Shown: one piece after another, positions 44,835 through 56,683 of the stretch | How positions within the stretch are numbered: the stretch's first letter is position 1 | Layout: every line of letters begins with the position of its first letter | From: Nemertoderma westbladi | Lineage: Eukaryota; Xenacoelomorpha; Nemertodermatida; Nemertodermatidae | Assembly (NCBI GenBank): GCA_032718475.1 | Contig: JAUCBJ010005461.1 | Location: 1 to 64,000 of the forward strand | Length of the DNA: 64,000 nt | Reading direction: 5' to 3' | The notes under the pieces: model-generated | The model's database searches: none | What the model was told of the DNA's origin: nothing | The model's input: only the letters and a program-made list of their open reading frames with translations | Position numbers and translations under genes: made by a program

Positions 44835-46476
44835 CAAGGTGTACTAAATAACAGGTCATGCAGCGAGAGGGGTATTGAAATTAGCGGGGGCCTAAGTAAG
44901 CAATAGCGTTTACTGATATGGTTTTAAATCACCGTACACTATCATATATATCTCAGCGGCATCTTGGTGAAATTTTTTTAAAATTTCTGTGAACATGCCG
45001 ACACATATCTTCTATCACATGGTTTGAAAATTATTGGTCATTCATCACTTTATTTCACATTCCTAAGTTAGTTTATTTCACTTTTAAACACAACATTGTA
45101 CATTATCTCGGCCACGTCACGTCGAATTATCATAATATCTATGTCAGCCTGCGGAAACATATCCTGTATTACATGGTTTGAAGATTAGTGACCATTCACT
45201 TTATTTCACTCACCTGTGTTACTTTATTTCACTGTTGACTGTTAAACGTAACATTATATGGTATCATTATACATTGCAAACGAACACACTTTTTCTATAG
45301 TTGCTTTATTAATGTTTCCAATTTGTTACTTTACGTTATTTTCCCGGTACTTTATTTCACTATGGGACGAAAAATACTTATAAATTTTACGTTTTGTCAT
45401 TTGATGGACTTTCAATCATTAGAGTATTGCTATTGTTTGCAGTGCTTTTACAATTTAACAAATGTGCCACACGCAATCTTTCAGAATGTCAGTTAGAATA
45501 GATATGATGTTAAACTGGTTATGTTTCGGATCATTTCAATATATTTTTTATCTGAGTGTTAAATTTATTGCACTGTTTTATCATTATAATTCACAAACAT
45601 TGTAGTACAAAATACAGTTTAATGACAATTATCGGAGTTTTCGAACTTTGGACTGGTCTTTGTCGTTCCTGCACCGCTTCGGTGTCACATCAGCGACCTT
45701 CACCGTATTGTGGCAGAAATTATGAAACAACACGTTTGAGAGTTTCCTGAACAACGGAAAAGTAAACATTCCATCAGTGAAATATATCTCGGCAATATTC
45801 TTCAGAGCTTGCACGAAACTCGTACGGCAGAACTGTGTTGGTGATTGACGAAAGAAGTTGAATGCTAGAAAGCAAAAAGAAACCAACTCATCATCCGGAT
45901 AAACCAAACCGCCACGGTTCAGTTCCGTTATGAAGATGCTTGGTGCATTCACTGGTGATAAAGCACCGCCGGGTGCTGTCCTCATTACCTTGGGATTGGG
46001 ACCGGGACCAGGATTATCTTCAGTGGGTTTGTACCCCGTACGACAACCAGCAACACTACACTTTCTCCCCATCTTTCTTCACGAATAGTGTGACGCTGAG
46101 GACCCGAGTGTGGTCCTAGTAACAATAGGCGGGCTTCTGATATATTAGGCTTGTACAGTACAATGTATTTAAGGTGTTCCTCTTTGTGTTTTGACAAATA
46201 TTTTACTTAGGCTAATTATCGTACAATAACAACATTACGTTGCATCCAATGTTTCTAGCATTTATATGTAGAGTAGCCTACTCTAGCAAATAGCTAGTCA
46301 CACAACCAACATTTATAAAACACGGGTGTCGCATTTACTAATCAACTCTATGGAATTCTGGAATTGTATTATACAGTAGAAACGAGTACTATACAGTAGG
46401 TACGCTATTGCTTAGTTAGGCCCCCGCTAATTTCAACACCCCTCTCGCTGCATGACCTGTTATTTAGTACACCTTG
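44835..46476 (-). mobile_element. P1: P-element-like copy with ~76-bp TIRs
   Basis: The left end caaggtgtactaaataacag ... gcgggggcctaa is repeated in inverted form at 46,400-46,476 with about two mismatches over ~76 bp. The interior has repeated ctttatttcac phrases (45,040-45,360) and a THAP-like frame near the right end. At 1,642 bp it is too short for a full P transposase. Confidence 0.88.
45629..46072 (-). pseudogene. THAP-type transposase N-terminus, core deleted (P1)
   Basis: It starts at an ATG: MGRKCSVAGCRTGYKPTEDN. The CX4C pair at residues 5 and 10 is the first half of a THAP zinc-binding C2CH module, the DNA-binding domain of P-element transposases. The following 44 codons present in P2, including the invariant Trp and the CGLH pair, are removed exactly in frame, so PKV joins MRTAPGG. 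The frame then follows P2 (NAPSIFITELNRGGLVYPDD) and continues past it. Without the second zinc pair the domain cannot fold normally. Confidence 0.75.
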
Positions 46477-46559
46477 TTCCATATTCACTATATCCAGGGG
46501 CCGTACACCTATCAAGACAAAGAACTAACTTCGCGAGTAAGAACTATTGGTATGCTCAG

Positions 46560-46772
46560 TCAATTCCAACATATACTATCTAAAGTACGAACTACCCCGA
46601 TAAAATAAACTATTGTGGAATAGTCACACATTGAGGTATCCCCAGATCTTCCCACAAATTTGGCATTACAAATTCGAATAAGTACATCTCTCTGCACCCA
46701 ACCAAATTCAAATGTTTTTACATTATTATTTGGAATCCTTGCATGGCCAGCTTTCCATTGGTACCAAATCAA
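46560..46772 (-). repeat. Conserved 70-codon frame in each unit, probably repeat-derived
   Basis: A frame of 70 codons (from WYQWKAGHARIPNNN to LDSICWN) recurs at 47,965, 49,368, 50,779, 52,188 and 54,622, and is shifted in the last unit (56,070-56,283). The apparent start codon is an ATT/ATG-poor region inside aaatcaattagg. The DNA around catggccagctttccattgg also appears, inverted and diverged, in the fold-back repeat at 63.2 kb. It is therefore more likely an old dispersed repeat inside the unit than a protein gene. It lies downstream of the basic gene's poly(A) signal. Confidence 0.55.
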
Positions 46773-47054
46773 TTAGGTTAAAGAATAACTGCGGTGCAAC
46801 TGGAGCATTTTCGAGATGGCAGTTTTTAAAAATATATAATATAATATAATAAATAGCTATGGGCGTTCGAAACTTACTTCTACGGTGAAGTAAAGTTAAC
46901 ATTATAATAATATGTTGGCTTACAAGCAGTTATAGAAATGCAAAATGTTTCTGGAATTTCTTGAGTAAATTTATTTCTTTAGTTATGGGCATGTAGGATT
47001 ATATTTATAATCATTGCATGAAAGATAGAGTAATTGACAGATAACAGTAGCACC

Positions 47055-47126
47055 GTTACTAAGAATATATTATTTAATGAATTAAGATTAAAATCTTAAT
47101 TCATTAAATAATATATTCTTAGTAAC
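47055..47126. repeat. 72-nt hairpin in the 3' part of each unit (unit 1 shown)
   Basis: gttactaagaatatattatt ... is followed by an exact complement ending agtaac: 35-bp arms around aa. The same structure recurs in all seven units, perfect in units 1, 4 and 6 and with one mismatch in units 2, 3, 5 and 7. It falls between the stop codon and the AATAAA on the minus strand, so it would be in the transcript's 3' UTR. Confidence 0.95.
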
Positions 47127-47183
47127 GCTTTATCGATAAAATAGTTGACCGCGAGGCAGGAAAATATCAGTTTACAGGATTAA

Positions 47184-47600
47184 TTAGTTCAGTTTCATAT
47201 CCTCCTTTACCAACTTCTTCATAAACTTGCTGCAAGGATCAAGTTTTCCCTGACTGGCAAGACTTTTGCCCTCGGCTCTTCTTCCAAGGCCCCTTGATCG
47301 AGACTTCCCTACTCCTTTCTTCCCCCGACTTTTTGATCTTCCCTTCATCTTCTTTCCTTTCTTCCCCTTTCCTCTACGACTTCTAGACCGACTTCCTTTA
47401 CCTCGGCGACTCCTAGACCTGCTCTTCTTTCCCTTCTTCTTTCCCTTCTTACTTCCCTTCCGTTTCTTTCGTCTCCGTTTCTCCATATCTTTCCTGCTGG
47501 TTGATCTACTCACAATATCCTTCTTTCTATCTTCCTTTAAGGCCCAACTCAGTAACTCATCCTCACCAAACACGCCATTTTCACTCTCATTGTAAGCCAT
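47184..47600 (-). CDS. Lys/Arg/Ser-rich protamine-like protein, unit 1
   Basis: 138 codons, intronless, ATG at 47,600 in ccattgctgtgATGG. The acidic start MAYNESENGVFGEDELLSWA is followed by a very basic body: RRRKKRKGSKKGKKKGKKSR, then duplicated SRSRSRRGKG blocks, KMKGRSKSRGKKGVGKSRSR, and a milder C-terminus with CSKFMKKLVKEDMKLN. Lys/Arg/Ser/Gly clusters of this sort occur in sperm nuclear basic proteins (protamine-like or H1-like) and in SR-type nuclear proteins. SR dipeptides would be phosphorylation sites. A TATA box (TATATAAATA, 47,719-47,728) lies ~120 bp upstream, and the 72-nt hairpin and an AATAAA (near 46,977) lie downstream, so the unit looks like a complete gene. Function is inferred from composition only. 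Confidence 0.75.
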   Translation of the reverse strand: MAYNESENGVFGEDELLSWALKEDRKKDIVSRSTSRKDMEKRRRKKRKGSKKGKKKGKKSRSRSRRGKGSRSRSRRGKGKKGKKMKGRSKSRGKKGVGKSRSRGLGRRAEGKSLASQGKLDPCSKFMKKLVKEDMKLN

Positions 47601-47718
47601 CACAGCAATGGAACCTAATCACCAGTACTGTTTCTATTATTTATTTATCCTAATAAAACTTTGTTGCAACTTAAATCATAAGTGTTTTCCGTATGACAAG
47701 TTTTATCGACGTTTTTGT

Positions 47719-47728
47719 TATTTATATA
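47719..47728 (-). promoter_or_regulatory. TATA box of the basic-protein gene (unit 1)
   Basis: TATATAAATA on the minus strand about 120 bp before the ATG. It is present at the same place in every unit. Confidence 0.65.
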
Positions 47729-48623
47729 ATATGAAGATTAAATTCTAGAATCTGTTGTCCATTGGTTAAATTATATTAAAGGTTCTTGATTGGATGTAAT
47801 ATACAACATAATTTAGGTGGGTGATTTTCAATACCTGTAAAAATTAAAGGCGTATTTATTCTGTTAACGGGATTATTTTCATTCCATATTCACTTTATCC
47901 AGGGGCCGTACGCCTATCAAGACAAAGAACTAACTTCGCGAGTAAGAACTATTGGTATGCTCAGTCAATTCCAACATATACTATCTAAAGTACGAACTAC
48001 CCCGATAAAATAAACTATTGTGGAATAGTCACACATTGAGGTATCCCCAGATCTTCCCACAAATTTGGCATTACAAATTCGAATAAGTACATCTCTCAGC
48101 ACCCAACCAAATTCAAATGTTTTTACATTATTATTTGGAATCCTTGCATGGCCAGCTTTCCATTGGTACCAAATCAATTAGGTTAAAGAATAACTGCGGT
48201 GCAACTGGAGCATTTTCGAGATGGCAGTTTTTAAAAATATAAAATATAATATAATAAATAGCTATGGGCGTTCGAAACTTACTTCTACGGTGAAGTAAAG
48301 TTAACATTATAATAATATGTTGGCTTTCAAGCAGTTATAGAAATGCAAAATGTTTCTGGAATTTCTTGAGTAAATTTATTTCTTTAGTTATGGGCATGTA
48401 GGATTATATTTATAATCATTGCATGAAAGATAGAGTAATTAACAGATAACAGTAGCACCGTTACTAAGAATATATTAATTAATGAATTAAGATTAAAATC
48501 TTAATTCATTAAATAATATATTCTTAGTAACGCTTTATCGATAAAATAGTTGACCGCGAGGCAGGAAAATATCAGTTTACAGGATTAATTAGTTCAGTTT
48601 CATATCCTCCTTTACCAACTTCT

Positions 48624-49004
48624 TCATAAACTTGCTGCAAGGATCAAGTTTTCCCTGACTGGCAAGACTTTTGCCCTCGGCTCTTCTTCCAAGGCCCTTG
48701 ATCGAGACTTCCCTACTCCTTTCTTCCCCCGACTTTTTGATCTTCCCTTCATCTTCTTTCCTTTCTTCCCCTTTCCTCTACGACTTCTAGACCGACTTTC
48801 TTTACCTCGGCGACTCCTAGACCTGCTCTTCTTTCCCTTCTTCTTTCCCTTCTTACTTCCCTTCCGTTTCTTTCGTCTCCGTTTCTCCATATCTTTCCTG
48901 CTGGTTGATCTACTCACAATATCCCTCTTTCTATCTTCCTCTAAGGCCCAACTCAGTAACTCATCCTCACCCAACACGCCATTTTCACTCTCATTGTAAG
49001 CCAT
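48624..49004 (-). pseudogene. Basic protein, unit 2, frameshifted near C-terminus
   Basis: As unit 1 up to KSRSR, then one C is missing (aaggcccttgatcg instead of aaggccccttgatcg). The frame ends after LEEEPRAKVLPVRENLILAA and loses the CSKFMKKLVKED tail. The N-terminus differs slightly (GVLGEDELLSWALEEDRKRD). Confidence 0.8.
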
Positions 49005-49997
49005 CACAGCAATGGAACCTAATCACCAGTACTGTTTCTATTATTTATTTATCCTAATAAAACTTTGTTGCAACTTAAATCATTAGTGTTTTGCGTATGA
49101 CAAGTTTTATCGACGTTTTTGTTATTTATATAATATGAGATTAAATTCTAGAATCTGTTGTCCATTGGTTAAATTATATTAAAGGTTCTTGATTGGATGT
49201 AATATTCAACATAATTTAGGTGGGTGATTTTCAATACCTGTAAAAATTAAAGGCGTATTTATTCTGTTAACGGGATTATTTTCATTCCATATTCACTATA
49301 TCCAGGGGCCGTACGCCTATCAAGACAAAGAACTAACTTCGCGAGTAAGAACTATTGGTATGCTCAGTCAATTCCAACATATACTATCTAAAGTACGAAC
49401 TACCCCGATAAAATAAACTATTGGGGAATAGTCACACATTGAGGTATCCCCAGATCTTCCCACAAATTTGGCATTACAAATTCGAATAAGTACATCTCTC
49501 TGCACCCAACCAAATTCAAATGTTTTTACATTATTATTTGGAATCCTTGCATGGCCAGCTTTCCATTGGTACCAAATCAATTAGGTTAAAGAATAACTGC
49601 GGTGTAACTGGAGCGTTTTCGAGATGGCAGTTTTCAAAAATATAAAATATAATATAATATAATAAATAGCTATGGGCGTTCGAAATTTACTTCTACGGTG
49701 AAGTAAAGTTAACATTATAATAATATGTTGGCTTACAAGCAGTTAATAGAAATGCAAAATGTTTCTGGAATTTCTTGAGTAAATTTATTTCTTTAGTTAT
49801 GGGCATGTAGGATTATATTTATAATCATTGCATGAAAGATAGAGTAATTAACAGATAACAGTAGCACCGTTACTAAGAATATATTAATTAATGAATTAAG
49901 ATTAAAATCTTAATTCATTAAATAATATATTCTTAGTAACGCTTTATCGATAAAATAGTTGACCGCGAGGCAGGAAAATATCAGTTTACAGGATTAA

Positions 49998-50414
49998 TTA
50001 CTTCAGTTTCATATCCTCCTTTACCAACTTCTTCATAAACTTGCTGCAAGGATCAAGTTTTCCCTGACTGGCAAGACTTTTGCCCTCGGCTCTTCTTCCA
50101 AGGCCCCTTGATCGAGACTTACCTACTCCTTTCTTCCCCCGACTTTTTGATCTTCCCTTCATCTTCTTTCCTTTCTTCCCCTTTCCTCTACGACTTCTAG
50201 ACCGACTTCCTTTACCTCGGCGACTCCTAGACCTGCTCTTCTTTCCCTTCTTCTTTCCCTTCTTACTTCCCTTTCGTTTCTTTCGTCTCCGTTTCTCCAT
50301 ATCTTTCCTGCTGGTTGATCTACTCACAATATCCTTCTTTCTATCTTCCTTTAAGGCCCAACTCAGTAACTCATCCTCACCAAACACGCCATTTTCACTC
50401 TCATTGTAAGCCAT
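49998..50414 (-). CDS. Basic protein, unit 3
   Basis: Full-length 138 codons, identical in layout to unit 1. The last residue is Lys instead of Asn (DMKLK). TATA box, hairpin and AATAAA are conserved. Confidence 0.75.
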   Translation of the reverse strand: MAYNESENGVFGEDELLSWALKEDRKKDIVSRSTSRKDMEKRRRKKRKGSKKGKKKGKKSRSRSRRGKGSRSRSRRGKGKKGKKMKGRSKSRGKKGVGKSRSRGLGRRAEGKSLASQGKLDPCSKFMKKLVKEDMKLK

Positions 50415-51406
50415 CACAGCAATGGAACCTAATCACCAGTACTGTTTCTATTATTTATTTATCCTAATAAAACTTTGTTGCAACTTAAATCATAAGTGTT
50501 TTGCGTATGACAAGTTTTATCGACGTTTTTGTTATTTATATAATATGAAGATTAAATTCTAGAATCTGTTATCCATTGGTTAAATTATATTAAAGGTTCT
50601 TGATTGGATGTAATATACAACATAATTTAGGTGGGTGATTTTCAATACCTGTAAAACTTAAAGGCGTATTTATTCTGTTAACGGGATTATTTTCATTCCA
50701 TATTCACTATATCCAGGGGCCGTACGCCTATCAAGACAAAGAACTAACTTCGCGAGTAAGAACTATTGGTATGCTCAGTCAATTCCAACATATACTATCT
50801 AAAGTACGAACTACCCCGATAAAATAAACTATTGTGGAATAGTCACACATTGAGGTATCCCCAGATCTTCCCACAAATTTGGCATTACAAATTCGAATAA
50901 GTACATCTCTCTGCACCCAACCAAATTCAAATGTTTTTACATTATTATTTGGAATCCTTGCATGGCCAGCTTTCCATTGGTACCAAATCAATTAGGTTAG
51001 TTAAAGAATAACTGCGGTGCAACTGGAGCATTTTCGAGATGGCAGTTTTTAAAAATATATAATATAATATAATAAATAGCTGTGGGCGTTCGAAACTTAC
51101 TTCTACGGTGAAGTAAAGTTAACATTATAATAATATGTTGGCTTACAAGCAGTTATAGAAATGCAAAATGTTTCTGGAATTTCTTGAGTAAATTTATTTC
51201 TTTAGTTATGGGCATGTAGGATTATATTTATAATCATTGCATGAAAGATAGAGTAATTGACAGATAACAGTAGCACCGTTACTAAGAATATATTATTTAA
51301 TGAATTAAGATTAAAATCTTAATTCATTAAATAATATATTCTTAGTAACGCTTTATCGATAAAATAGTTGACCGCGAGGCAGGAAAATATCAGTTTACAG
51401 GATTAA

Positions 51407-51823
51407 TTAGTTCAGTTTCATATCCTCCTTTACCAACTTCTTCATAAACTTGCTGCAAGGATCAAGTTTTCCCTGACTGGCAAGAGTTTTGCCCTCGGCT
51501 CTTCTTCCAAGGCCCCTTGATCGAGACTTCCCTACTCCTTTCTTCCCCCGACTTTTTGATCTTCCCTTCATCTTCTTTCCTTTCTTCCCCTTTCCTCTAC
51601 GACTTCTAGACCGACTTCCTTTACCTCGGCGACTCCTAGACCTGCTCTTCTTTCCCTTCTTCTTTCCCTTCTTACTTCCCTTCCGTTTCTTTCGTCTCCG
51701 TTTCTCCATATCTTTCCTGCTGGTTGATCTACTCACAATATCCTTCTTTCTATCTTCCTTTAAGGCCCAACTCAGTAACTCATCCTCACCAAACACGCCA
51801 TTTTCACTCTCATTGTAAGCCAT
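51407..51823 (-). CDS. Basic protein, unit 4
   Basis: Full-length 138 codons, identical to unit 1 except KTLASQG for KSLASQG. Confidence 0.75.
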   Translation of the reverse strand: MAYNESENGVFGEDELLSWALKEDRKKDIVSRSTSRKDMEKRRRKKRKGSKKGKKKGKKSRSRSRRGKGSRSRSRRGKGKKGKKMKGRSKSRGKKGVGKSRSRGLGRRAEGKTLASQGKLDPCSKFMKKLVKEDMKLN

Positions 51824-52811
51824 CACAGCAATGGAACCTAATCACCAGTACTGTTTCTATTATTTATTTATCCAAATAAAAAATTGTTGCAACTTAAATC
51901 ATAAGTGTTTTGCGTATGACAAGTTTTATCGACGTTTTTGTTATTTATATAATATGAAGATTAAATTCTAGAATCTGTTGTCCATTGGTTAAATTATATT
52001 AAAGGTTCTTGATTGGATGTAATATACAACATAATTTAGGTGGGTGATTTTCAATACCTGTAAAACTTAAAGGCGTATTTATTCTGTTAACGGGATTATT
52101 TTCATTCCATATTCACTATATCCAGGGGCCGTACGCCTATCAAGACAAAGAACTAACTTCGCGAGTAAGAACTATTGGTATGCTCAGTCAATTCCAACAT
52201 ATACTATCTAAAGTACGAACTACCCCAATAAAATAAACTATTGTGGAATAGTCACACATTGAGGTATCCCCAGATCTTCCCACAAATTTGGCATTACAAA
52301 TTCGAATAAGTACATCTCTCAGCACCCAACCAAATTCAAATGTTTTTACATTATTATTTGGAATCCTTGCATGGCCAGCTTTCCATTGGTACCAAATCAA
52401 TTAGGTTAAAGAATAACTGCGGTGCAACTGGAGCATTTTCGAGATGGCACTTTTTAAAAATATAAAATATAATATAATAAATAGCTATGGGCGTTCGAAA
52501 CTTACTTCTACGGTGAAGTAAAGTTAACATTATAATAATATGTTGGCTTTCAAGCAGTTATAGAAATGCAAAATGTTTCTGGAATTTCTTGAGTAAATTT
52601 ATTTCTTTAGTTATGGGCATGTAGGATTATATTTATAATCATTGCATGAAATATAGAGTAATTAACAGATAACAGTAGCACCGTTACTAAGAATATATTA
52701 ATTAATGAATTAAGATTAAAATCTTAATTCATTAAATAATATATTCTTAGTAACGCTTTATCGATAAAATAGTTGACCGAGAGGCAGGAAAATATCAATT
52801 TACAGGATTAA

Positions 52812-53228
52812 TTAGTTCAGTTTCATATCCTCCTTTACCAACTTCTTCATAAACTTGCTGCAAGGATCAAGTTTTCCCTGACTGGCAAGACTTTTGCCCT
52901 CGGCTCTTCTTCCAAGGCCCCTTGATCGAGACTTCCCTACTCCTTTCTTCCCCCGACTTTTTGATCTTCCCTTCATCTTCTTTCCTTTCTTCCCCTTTCC
53001 TCTACGACTTCTAGACCGACTTCCTTTACCTCGGCGACTCCTAGACCTGCTCTTCTTTCCCTTCTTCTTTCCCTTCTTACTTCCCTTCCGTTTCTTTCGT
53101 CTCCGTTTCTCCATATCTTTCCTGCTGGTTGATCTACTCACAATATCCCTCTTTCTATCTTCCTCTAAGGCCCAACTCAGTAACTCATCCTCACCAAACA
53201 CGCCATTTTCACTCTCATTGTAAGCCAT
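52812..53228 (-). CDS. Basic protein, unit 5
   Basis: Full-length 138 codons with the ALEEDRKRD variant near the N-terminus, as in unit 2, but without its frameshift. Confidence 0.75.
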   Translation of the reverse strand: MAYNESENGVFGEDELLSWALEEDRKRDIVSRSTSRKDMEKRRRKKRKGSKKGKKKGKKSRSRSRRGKGSRSRSRRGKGKKGKKMKGRSKSRGKKGVGKSRSRGLGRRAEGKSLASQGKLDPCSKFMKKLVKEDMKLN

Positions 53229-53606
53229 CACAGCAATGGAACCTAATCACCAGTACTGTTTCTATTATTTATTTATCCTAATAAAACTTTGTTGCAACTT
53301 AAATCATTAGTGTTTTGCGTATGACAAGTTTTATCGACGTTTTTGTTATTTATATAATATGAAGATTAAATTCTAGAATCTGTTGTCCATTGGTTAAATT
53401 ATATTAAAGGTTCTTGATTGGATGTAATATACAACATAATTTAGGTGGGTGATTTTCAATACCTGTAAAACTTAAAGGCGTATTTATTCTGTTAACGGGA
53501 TTATTTTCATTCCATATTCACTATATCCAGGGGCCGTACGCCTATCAAGACAAAGAACTAACTTCGCGAGTAAGAACTATTGGTATGCTCAGTCAATTCC
53601 AACATA

Positions 53607-54662
53607 TTGGTTCACGGTCCTTGACATAGGTGACCATTATTACCGTAATGTGTGTGTGTGTGTGTGTTAGTGTGTGGGTGTGTGTGTGTGTGTGTCCAGA
53701 GCGATATCTCAGTTATTTATTAATCAATCGAAACAAAATTTGGACAAAAGTTAGATATAGGGATGGCGAAGGCTCATACAAAAAATTGGGTGTCGAGATG
53801 GTATTTGTGCGATGTGAGCGCTATATTTGCGTGTTTTCGCATGGTTTAGGAAAAAGCTATCTTGTCATAGGGAACGCAATGAATGATTCTGATATTTGGC
53901 ATGGAGGTACCTGAATTATTTGTAAATCGATTAACGGAGGCCGATTTTTAAATTTGGACCTACATTATGACCTAATTGAAGATTTAATTAAGGTAATTAA
54001 TTAGCACTGCTAGTACTGTCTGATTGTCTGCCTGTAGTAGGCATACCGGACCGGTACTACCTGACCACTGTAGGCCTATCTGCCTATCTTCATACTGTCA
54101 TAGGTCAGTACAGCAGTAGGTCCTAGCCTAGCCCTAGCAGTAAATATAATATTTCGCCATGTTCGCAGGCGACTTCGCACTGACTACCAGTAGGCCTATG
54201 CAGCTATGCTATGAGATTAACCGTCCAGTCGTTCAGATGCATAGGGTACTGGTACTGGAACGGGTAACGGTTTAATCCTGCATTTGTCAATTACGACAAT
54301 ACCGGTACGACTTTGAGTACCGCTGTACCGGTACGCGGTAGCCTACCGTTACCGGTTGACCGGTAGGCGTAGGCGGTAGACCTACGGTGCGATGGTAGCC
54401 AGCCGGTAGGTGGTAGGCTTACCGTACCGGTATAAATGTTGGCGGATGGCGGGATGACGTCGTGTGGCGCGTAATTACTTACCGGTTGCCGGTAGACGCC
54501 TACCCAACTCGTAACTGGTGGTCGTGGTCGTGGTGGGATGAGCATGAGGTCGCCTACGATGGGAACAAGTGAAAAGGAAACATAGGCCTACCCGAACGAA
54601 AACGTATTATTATTGTACTGATTAAGTAGGAGGACCGTGAACCTTCCAGGCTTGCCAGCTTG
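53607..54662. mobile_element. 1.06-kb insertion in unit 6 with 13-bp terminal inverted repeats
   Basis: It interrupts the unit sequence aacata|tactatct. It begins near ggttcacggtcct (53,609) and near its other end has aggaccgtgaacc (to 54,643), followed by 19 further bases ttccaggcttgccagcttg before the unit resumes. It contains a GT-rich microsatellite (53,648-53,696) and accggta-rich tracts (54,295-54,500). No transposase and no clear TSD were seen. The extra 19 bases may be transposon end or filler DNA. Confidence 0.7.
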
Positions 54663-55272
54663 TACTATCTAAAGTACGAACTACCCCGATAAAATAAACT
54701 ATTGTGGAATAGTCACACATTGAGGTATCCCCAGATCTTCCCACAAATTTGGCATTACAAATTCGAATAAGTACATCTCTCTGCACCCAACCAAATTCAA
54801 ATGTTTTTACATTATTATTTGGAATCCTTGCATGGCCAGCTTTCCATTGGTACCAAATCAATTAGGTTAAAGAATAACTGCGGTGCAACTGGAGCATTTT
54901 CGAGATGGCAGTTTTTAAAAATATAAAATATAATATAATAAATAGCTATGGGCGTTCGAAACTTACTTCTACGGTGAAGTAAAGTTAACATTATAATAAT
55001 ATGTTGGCTTACAAGAAGTTATAGAAATGCAAAATGTTTCTGGAATTTCTTGAGTAAATTTATTTCTTTAGTTATGGGCATGTAGGATTATATTTATAAT
55101 CATTGCATGAAAGATAGAGTAATTAACAGATAACAGTAGCACCGTTACTAAGAATATATTATTTAATGAATTAAGATTAAAATCTTAATTCATTAAATAA
55201 TATATTCTTAGTAACGCTTTATCGATAAAATAGTTGACCGCGAGGCAGGAAAATATCAGTTTACAGGATTAA

Positions 55273-55689
55273 TTAGTTCAGTTTCATATCCTCCTTTACC
55301 AACTTCTTCATAAACTTGCTGCAAGGATCAAGTTTTCCCTGACTGGCAAGACTTTTGCCCTCGGCTCTTCTTCCAAGGCCCCTTGATCGAGACTTCCCTA
55401 CTCCTTTCTTCCCCCGACTTTTTGATCTTCCCTTCATCTTCTTTCCTTTCTTCCCCTTTCCTCTACGACTTCTAGACCGACTTCCTTTACCTCGGCGACT
55501 CCTAGACCTGCTCTTCTTTCCCTTCTTCTTTCCCTTCTTACTTCCCTTCCGTTTCTTTCGTCTCCGTTTCTCCATATCTTTCCTGCTGGTTGATCTACTC
55601 ACAATATCCTTCTTTCTATCTTCCTCTAAGGCCCAACTCAGTAACTCATCCTCACCAAACACGCCATTTTCACTCTCATTGTAAGCCAT
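55273..55689 (-). CDS. Basic protein, unit 6
   Basis: Full-length 138 codons with ALEEDRKKD near the N-terminus. The gene, TATA box and hairpin are intact. The 1.06-kb insertion lies downstream of its poly(A) signal. Confidence 0.75.
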   Translation of the reverse strand: MAYNESENGVFGEDELLSWALEEDRKKDIVSRSTSRKDMEKRRRKKRKGSKKGKKKGKKSRSRSRRGKGSRSRSRRGKGKKGKKMKGRSKSRGKKGVGKSRSRGLGRRAEGKSLASQGKLDPCSKFMKKLVKEDMKLN

Positions 55690-56683
55690 CACAGCAATGG
55701 AACCTAATCACCAGTACTGTTTCTATTATTTATTTATCCTAATAAAACTTTGTTGCAACTTAAATCATAAGTGTTTTGCGTATGACAAGTTTTATCGACG
55801 TTTTTGTTATTTATATAATATGAAGATTAAATTCTAGAATCTGTTGTCCATTGGTTAAATTATATTAAAGGTTCTTGATTGGATGTAATATACAACATAA
55901 TTTAGGTGGGTGATTTTCAATACCTGTAAAAATTAAAGGCGTATTTATTCTGTTAACGGGATTATTTTCATTCCATATTCACTATATCCAGGGGCCGTAT
56001 GCCTATCAAGACAAAGAACTAACTTCGCGAGTAAGAACTATTGGTATGCTCAGTCAATTCCAACATATACTATCTAAAGTACGAACTACCCCGATAAAAT
56101 AAACTATTGTGGAATAGTCACACATTGAGGTATCCCCAGATCTTCCCAAAAAATTTGGCATTACAAATTCGAATAAGTACATCTCTCTGCACCCAACCAA
56201 ATTCAAATGTTTTTACATTATTATTTGGAATCCTTGCATGGCCAGCTTTCCATTGGTACCAAATCAATTAGGTTAAAGAATAACTGCGGTGCAACTGGAG
56301 CATTTTCGAGATGGCAGTTTTCAAAAATATAAAATATAATATAATATAATAAATAGCTATGGGCGTTCGAAACTTACTTCTACGGTGAAGTAAAGTTAAC
56401 ATTATAATAATATGTTGGCTTACAAGCAGTTATAGAAATGCAAAATGTTTCTGGAATTTCTTGAGTAAATTTATTTCTTTAGTTATGGGCATGTAGGATT
56501 ATATTTATAATCATTGCATGAAAGATAGAGTAATTAACAGATAACAGTAACACCGTTACTAAGAATATATTAATTAATGAATTAAGATTAAAATCTTAAT
56601 TCATTAAATAATATATTCTTAGTAACGCTTTATCGATAAAATAGTTGACCGCGATGCAGGAAAATATCAGTTTACAGGATTAA

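Noticed and set aside
45985-45986. Intron explanation for the 44-codon difference between P1 and P2
   Set aside because: P2 has a GTAACA at one edge, but P1 keeps bases that splicing would remove (gta and atgag), so a DNA deletion fits better.
47266-47595. 109-codon plus-strand frame rich in Phe/Leu/Pro, present in most units
   Set aside because: It is the exact antisense of the Lys/Arg/Ser-rich ORF. Its composition (FPFFFPFLLPF) is what complementing Lys/Arg codons gives.
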